Source: CAMCXE01 sp041179125 (GTDB lineage Bacteria; Pseudomonadota; Gammaproteobacteria; Pseudomonadales; Cellvibrionaceae). Taken from it: DNA of 26,693 bases. The DNA lies in the NCBI GenBank assembly GCA_041179125.1, contig JBEGTZ010000180.1, forward strand, positions 1 to 26,693. The letters are read 5' to 3'. The notes under the pieces were generated by a model. That model worked only from the letters and a program-made list of their open reading frames with translations. It ran no database searches and was not told the DNA's origin. Made by a program: the position numbers and the translations under genes. Of the stretch, positions 23,633-26,693 are shown in pieces (position 1 is the stretch's first letter; every line of letters starts with the position of its first letter).

Positions 23633-24298
23633 ATGGGTTTTTTTGATGATGTAATTAAGTTTTTTCAAGATGGCGGCAGCCACATGTACCCCATTGCACT
23701 GGCAATGATTGCCGGCTGGGTCATGGTTATTGAACGCTGGATTTATTTGCATAAATCTAAATCCCATAACCGCGAAGCCTTTGAGCGTATGTTACCGCTA
23801 CTAAAAAAACGTGATTTTGGTGCCGTGGTGGAAGTGGCCCGCACGACGGACGCGCCCATTGGCCGCATCGTGGCGTCTGGCTTGGGTAAATTACAACAAT
23901 CACAGGCGCGTGAAGATATTGAATCCGCTATGGAAGAAGGGGTAATGGAAATTTTACCCCGCTTAGAAAAGCGCCTGCCGATGATTGCAACCATCGCCAA
24001 CGTGGCGCCTTTATTGGGTTTATTTGGCACGGTAATGGGTTTGATCAGCGCATTTGAGGCGGTGGGCAAAGCCGCCGCAGCGGAAAAAGCCGCATTGCTT
24101 TCGCAAAGTATTTCCATCGCCATGAATGCCACTGCTTTTGGTTTATTAGCGGCTATTCCACTGTTAATTATGCACTCTAAATTACAAGCTGAAGCGCTGG
24201 AAATTATCGACAGCATCGAAATGGCCACATTGAAGTGTTTAAATATTTTATATAACCAGCCTACCGCCGGGCGCACGCGTTCCGCAGAATCTGTGTAA
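23633..24298 (+). CDS. TolQ/ExbB/MotA-type proton channel subunit (AglR-like)
   Basis: A 221-residue inner-membrane protein with three predicted TM helices: about 17-38, about 117-143 (MIATIANVAPLLGLFGTVMG) and about 158-178 (ISIAMNATAFGLLAAIPLLI). The GLFGTVMG and NATAFGLLAAIP blocks are the MotA/TolQ/ExbB family signature, and the two conserved Thr (133 and 167) are kept. At the position of ExbB Glu176, five residues before the second Thr, this protein has Ile162. ATG 23633 is preferred to the upstream TTG 23615; GGAGG at 23617-23621 fits. The 66-bp A/T-rich gap before it may contain a secondary promoter. It is followed by two ExbD-like genes, as in aglRQS-type operons. Confidence 0.93.
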   Translation: MGFFDDVIKFFQDGGSHMYPIALAMIAGWVMVIERWIYLHKSKSHNREAFERMLPLLKKRDFGAVVEVARTTDAPIGRIVASGLGKLQQSQAREDIESAMEEGVMEILPRLEKRLPMIATIANVAPLLGLFGTVMGLISAFEAVGKAAAAEKAALLSQSISIAMNATAFGLLAAIPLLIMHSKLQAEALEIIDSIEMATLKCLNILYNQPTAGRTRSAESV

Positions 24299-24325
24299 TT
24301 GTAACTTGATTTCTGCGAGGTTTTT

Positions 24326-24877
24326 ATGCGCCGACGAGTAAGACGCAATAACGAAGGCTCGAATATCGACATCACGCCGTTTATGAATTTGATGATGATA
24401 TTAGTGCCCGCACTATTATTTAATGCCGTGTTTACACGCATTAATATTATTGATTTAACCCTGCCCCATGTGGCGGGCATTTCCGGCACAGCTGAAGAGC
24501 TTAAAGATAAAAAAATTGAAGTGATTGTGCGCAACGACCGCATGACGGTTAATTTCCCTGCGGGTGTAGAAGTACAAACCTTGCCATTGGTAAAAGGCAA
24601 ACAGGATAGTGAAACACTTTCACTGGTACTGCAAAGTTTGAAAAAAAACCTGGCTGGGCAGGGTGTTGATAAAAAAGACATCATGATTTTGTCGGAACCC
24701 AACACCGATTATCAAACTATTGTGTCCATCATGGATTCCGTGCGCAGTTATAAAACAGTCGTGGCGGCATCGTTGGTTAGTTCAGCTTTATTCCCGGAAA
24801 TTGCATTGGGGGATGCTCCGGATTCTGTAGTGCCTGCACCGGAATCTCCTGCCGCCGCACCAGGAGGCAGCCTATGA
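24326..24877 (+). CDS. ExbD/TolR-type subunit 1, Asn at the usual proton-carrying Asp
   Basis: A 183-residue bitopic protein: basic cytoplasmic N-terminus (RRRVRRNNEG), one TM helix (about 18-36) and a periplasmic domain with the ExbD pattern (KKIEVIVRNDRMTVNF, DIMILSEPNTDYQTIVSIMDSVR). It ends in a Pro/Ala tail. The family motif DITPFMNLMMIL aligns with ExbD VTPFIDVMLVLL, so Asn21 sits where ExbD/TolR normally have the essential membrane Asp. It is therefore probably unable to carry protons alone and may act as a heterodimer partner of the next gene product. The gap from the channel gene is 27 bp; the stop overlaps the next ATG (ATGA). Confidence 0.9.
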   Translation: MRRRVRRNNEGSNIDITPFMNLMMILVPALLFNAVFTRINIIDLTLPHVAGISGTAEELKDKKIEVIVRNDRMTVNFPAGVEVQTLPLVKGKQDSETLSLVLQSLKKNLAGQGVDKKDIMILSEPNTDYQTIVSIMDSVRSYKTVVAASLVSSALFPEIALGDAPDSVVPAPESPAAAPGGSL

Positions 24878-25398
24878 AAATGAGTATGCGTGCAAAGCGC
24901 AAATACCGAAAATTAAAACGTAAACGCCCGTTAATTTTGTTAAACCTCGTGTCCCTGGTGGATATGTTTACAATTTTGTTGTGTTTTTTATTGGTCAACG
25001 CCCCAGATGGCGAAGTGCTTGAAAACGAATTTAATGTCAACCTGCCGGAATCTGTATCAGAAATTAAACCTAACGGCCATTTAACAATTACTGTCACCAC
25101 CGATGAAATTAAAGTTGCTGGCCTTTCTGTTATGACCGTTGCCCAAGCGGTGGCGGACGGTGCAGTTTTATTGCCCGCCTTACAGCAGGTTTTAAATAGC
25201 GAAGCCACCAAAACACCTTATATAACTGAAGAAGCCAAAGAAAAAGGCCGTTTTGTTACCGTGATGGGGGATTCCGCTGTCTCTTATGCACTTTTGAAAA
25301 AAATCATGGCCACCTGCGCGCAAAGTGAATACCGTAATATTTCACTGGCGATTAATCAAATTGATGCAGCGCCATCCACCGCAGCAGGAGGCACCTAA
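24874..25398 (+). CDS. ExbD/TolR-type subunit 2 with intact TM Asp (AglQ/S-like)
   Basis: A 174-residue bitopic protein with a very basic N-terminus (MRAKRKYRKLKRKRP), one TM helix (about 20-42) with Asp30 in LNLVSLVDMFTILLCFLLV, matching the proton-binding Asp of ExbD/TolR, and a periplasmic domain (NGHLTITVTTDEIKVAGLSV, GRFVTVMGDSAVSYALLKKI). A single periplasmic Cys lies in MATCAQSEYRN. With subunit 1 it forms the plug/stator pair for the TolQ-like channel. AGGAGG lies 7 nt before the ATG; the stop overlaps the following ATG by one base. Confidence 0.92.
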   Translation: MKMSMRAKRKYRKLKRKRPLILLNLVSLVDMFTILLCFLLVNAPDGEVLENEFNVNLPESVSEIKPNGHLTITVTTDEIKVAGLSVMTVAQAVADGAVLLPALQQVLNSEATKTPYITEEAKEKGRFVTVMGDSAVSYALLKKIMATCAQSEYRNISLAINQIDAAPSTAAGGT

Positions 25399-26411
25399 TG
25401 AGTGCCTATTTAAGCCCTAATTTATTATTACCCTGGGCCAGCATCCCACAGGAAAACCGTCGTTTAAATACCTTTCTTGCAATTGGGCTGGTGGTATTTA
25501 TTCTGTTTTTTGCCGCCATTCGCTGGATTGAATTACCGCCCCCGCCGCCGGTTATACCAGTGGCCACAACGGTTATGGTGGTAGAGCAACCGGTAGTGCT
25601 GCCGCCGCCGCCAAAACCCGTGGAGCCGCCGCCACCTGAAGTGGTCGAACCCCCGGAAGTAAAACCGGAGCCTGTGCCTGAAAAGCCAAAACCCGAACCT
25701 AAGCCCGTGCCCGTGAAGCCCGAGCCAGTAAAAACACCCCCCAAAGAAACCGTGCCCGGCCCAGCCGCTGCGGAGGTGAAATTAAACAACGCCCGCAAAC
25801 AAGCAGCCCAAGCGGGCGTGATGCAGGCACAAAACGAACTGGCCGCCATGCGTGACAGCCTGGACATCAACGACGTATCCAAACCCACGGATACCGCATC
25901 CGCCCCCGGCGCCAACACGGCCGCCACGGTGGATCGCGCGGTTATTAGCTCGGGCGCACTGGCAAAAAGCGGCGGCATTAGTGTGGCGGCGTTAAGTAAA
26001 GATACCGGTGGCGGTGGCGGCCTTGGTGGGCGCAAAGGTGAGGCGGTGCAAAACAAACTGAAAGATGCCGACCAAGCCGCAGCCGCCAAACAAGCCGCAG
26101 CCAGCGCTGGTGGCGGCAAAGGTAGCCGCACCGATGAAGAGCTAAAAAGAATTCTGGATGCCGCCAAAGCCCGCATCACTGCGGTGTATTACCGCGCACT
26201 GGACGACGACCCCACGCTGCAAGGCCGTATTGTCTTCAAGCTCACCATCGACCCCAGCGGCGCAGTCTCTGCTGTGCAGCTGGTTTCCAGCGCGCTTAAA
26301 AATGATGATTTACAGCGCAAAATTACAGCGCTGTTGCGCGGGTTAAATTTCGGCGCGCGGGATGTGGTGGTATACACCCAAACAGTACCGATTGATTTGT
26401 TTCCTTCCTAA
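25398..26411 (+). CDS. TonB-like protein with AgmX/PglI-type C-terminal domain (GltG/GltJ-like)
   Basis: A 337-residue bitopic protein. A short cytoplasmic N-terminus is followed by a TM helix at about 24-44 (TFLAIGLVVFILFFAAIRWI). A long Pro/Lys/Glu-rich periplasmic stretch (about 47-125) resembles the TonB spacer. Next come a helical/Ala-rich region, a Gly-rich segment (DTGGGGGLGGRKGE) and a C-terminal domain from about residue 245 (SRTDEELKRILDAAKARITA, DDDPTLQGRIVFKLTIDPSG, TVPIDLFPS). That last block closely matches the AgmX/PglI C-terminal domain of Myxococcus gliding proteins GltG and GltJ. Unlike those proteins, it has no FHA, zinc-ribbon or GYF cytoplasmic module. Last gene of the cluster; likely transmits motor movement to periplasmic parts. 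Confidence 0.9.
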   Translation: MSAYLSPNLLLPWASIPQENRRLNTFLAIGLVVFILFFAAIRWIELPPPPPVIPVATTVMVVEQPVVLPPPPKPVEPPPPEVVEPPEVKPEPVPEKPKPEPKPVPVKPEPVKTPPKETVPGPAAAEVKLNNARKQAAQAGVMQAQNELAAMRDSLDINDVSKPTDTASAPGANTAATVDRAVISSGALAKSGGISVAALSKDTGGGGGLGGRKGEAVQNKLKDADQAAAAKQAAASAGGGKGSRTDEELKRILDAAKARITAVYYRALDDDPTLQGRIVFKLTIDPSGAVSAVQLVSSALKNDDLQRKITALLRGLNFGARDVVVYTQTVPIDLFPS

Positions 26412-26421
26412 TACAAGTTGT

Positions 26422-26475
26422 GCGGGCTTAACCCTAAGCTGAGGTTTCTAGGTTCGGTTTCTAGGTTAAACCCGC
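26422..26475. terminator. Imperfect inverted repeat between convergent genes, with 13-bp tandem duplication
   Basis: GCGGGCTTAACC (26422-26433) and GGTTAAACCCGC (26464-26475) pair at 11 of 12 positions. The 30-nt interval contains two copies of GGTTTCTAGGTT (26443-26454 and 26456-26467), period 13 bp, the second reaching into the right arm. The right arm overlaps the PhzF-like stop codon. There is no U-tract, so a bidirectional, possibly rho-assisted terminator is only a suggestion. Confidence 0.4.
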
Positions 26476-26693
26476 AAATTCCCCTCCATCGTCACCACCG
26501 CTTGTCCCCACAAAGCCACACGCGCCCCCAAAAGCTCCACACGCAAAACACCTTTTCGCGCAGAAGCCTGAAGCGCAACAAACTGACTTAGCTGCAATTT
26601 TTTACCCCAGTAATCCGCCAAAGCGCAGTGCATCGAGCCGGTCACTGAGTCTTCGTTAATGCCGAAACGCGGGGCAAAGAAACGCGAGGCGAT
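26466..26693 (-). CDS. PhzF-family isomerase/epimerase-like protein (partial, C-terminal 75 residues)
   Basis: The minus-strand frame enters from the right edge and stops with TAA at 26468-26466. The visible C-terminus reads SRFFAPRFGINEDSVTGSMH, then CALADYWGKKL and ends VVTMEGNLRV. The FAPxxGxxEDxVTGS-HC block is the PhzF family signature with its Gly-Ser turn. PhzF enzymes are cytoplasmic isomerases or epimerases; most homologues outside phenazine operons have no known substrate. The N-terminal catalytic Glu lies outside the window. It converges with the motor cluster. Confidence 0.88.
   Translation of the reverse strand: MASRFFAPRFGINEDSVTGSMHCALADYWGKKLQLSQFVALQASARKGVLRVELLGARVALWGQAVVTMEGNLRV

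Noticed and set aside
23743..24705. 320-codon minus-strand frame opposite the channel and ExbD-like genes
   Set aside because: The plus-strand genes show clear family motifs; the antisense frame is Ser/Thr-rich shadow sequence caused by codon bias.
25406..26179. 257-codon minus-strand frame opposite the TonB-like gene
   Set aside because: Its Gly/Ser/Thr-rich composition is the complement of the Pro/Ala-rich coding strand; not a real gene.
23633..26411. Classical TonB-ExbB-ExbD iron uptake or Tol-Pal system
   Set aside because: There is no TonB-dependent receptor, TolB or Pal nearby; two different ExbD-like genes and an AgmX/PglI-type C-terminus fit an Agl/Glt-like motor better.
1..26693. 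tRNA, rRNA, CRISPR array, prophage or insertion sequence
   Set aside because: I saw no cloverleaf-like tRNA sequence, regularly spaced repeats, transposase or integrase anywhere in the window.

Overview
The window looks like chromosomal DNA from a free-living gammaproteobacterium. The protein sequences and the rsd/algQ-dsbB neighbourhood suggest a Pseudomonas/Cellvibrio-like lineage, possibly polysaccharide-degrading Cellvibrionaceae. That placement is an inference from protein style; no rRNA or marker gene is present. I see no tRNA, rRNA, CRISPR array, insertion sequence or phage gene.

Region 1 (1-3407) holds housekeeping genes: the 5' part of rsd/algQ (minus), dsbB (minus), an orphan FliL-like secreted protein (plus) and gshA (minus). 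The last two converge with 2 bp between their stop codons. The rsd-dsbB spacer carries a REP/BIME-like inverted pair (498-639) and a separate perfect-arm hairpin (705-736).

Region 2 (3877-17007) is a complete type II secretion operon in canonical order, gspC-D-E-F-G-H-I-J-K-L-M-N, followed by an apbE-family flavin transferase. Most genes abut or overlap. The two exceptions are a 92-bp spacer before the major pseudopilin gspG and a 177-bp spacer before gspL that contains a perfect 8-bp stem-loop. gspA/B and the prepilin peptidase gspO are not in the window. Oddities are a TTG start and mosaic base composition in gspD, a roughly 55-residue Asn/Ser/Asp tail on GspJ, and an acidic 18-bp tandem repeat in gspL.

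Region 3 (17257-26411) is the most interesting part: a nine-gene, tightly coupled cluster on the same strand. It encodes an uncharacterised exported protein, three periplasmic or outer-membrane TPR proteins (two probable lipoproteins), a small exported protein, a TolQ/ExbB/MotA-type channel, two ExbD/TolR-type subunits and a TonB-like protein whose C-terminal domain is of the AgmX/PglI (GltG/GltJ) kind. This matches the logic of the Myxococcus Agl/Glt machinery: a proton-driven inner-membrane motor, a TonB-like transducer and TPR periplasmic/outer-membrane parts. It is not an ordinary Ton or Tol-Pal system. The first ExbD-like subunit has Asn where the proton-carrying Asp is expected, while the second keeps Asp. 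The substrate or function is unknown.

The window ends with the C-terminal part of a PhzF-family protein on the minus strand (26466-26693), convergent with the motor cluster across an imperfect inverted repeat that contains a 13-bp tandem duplication.
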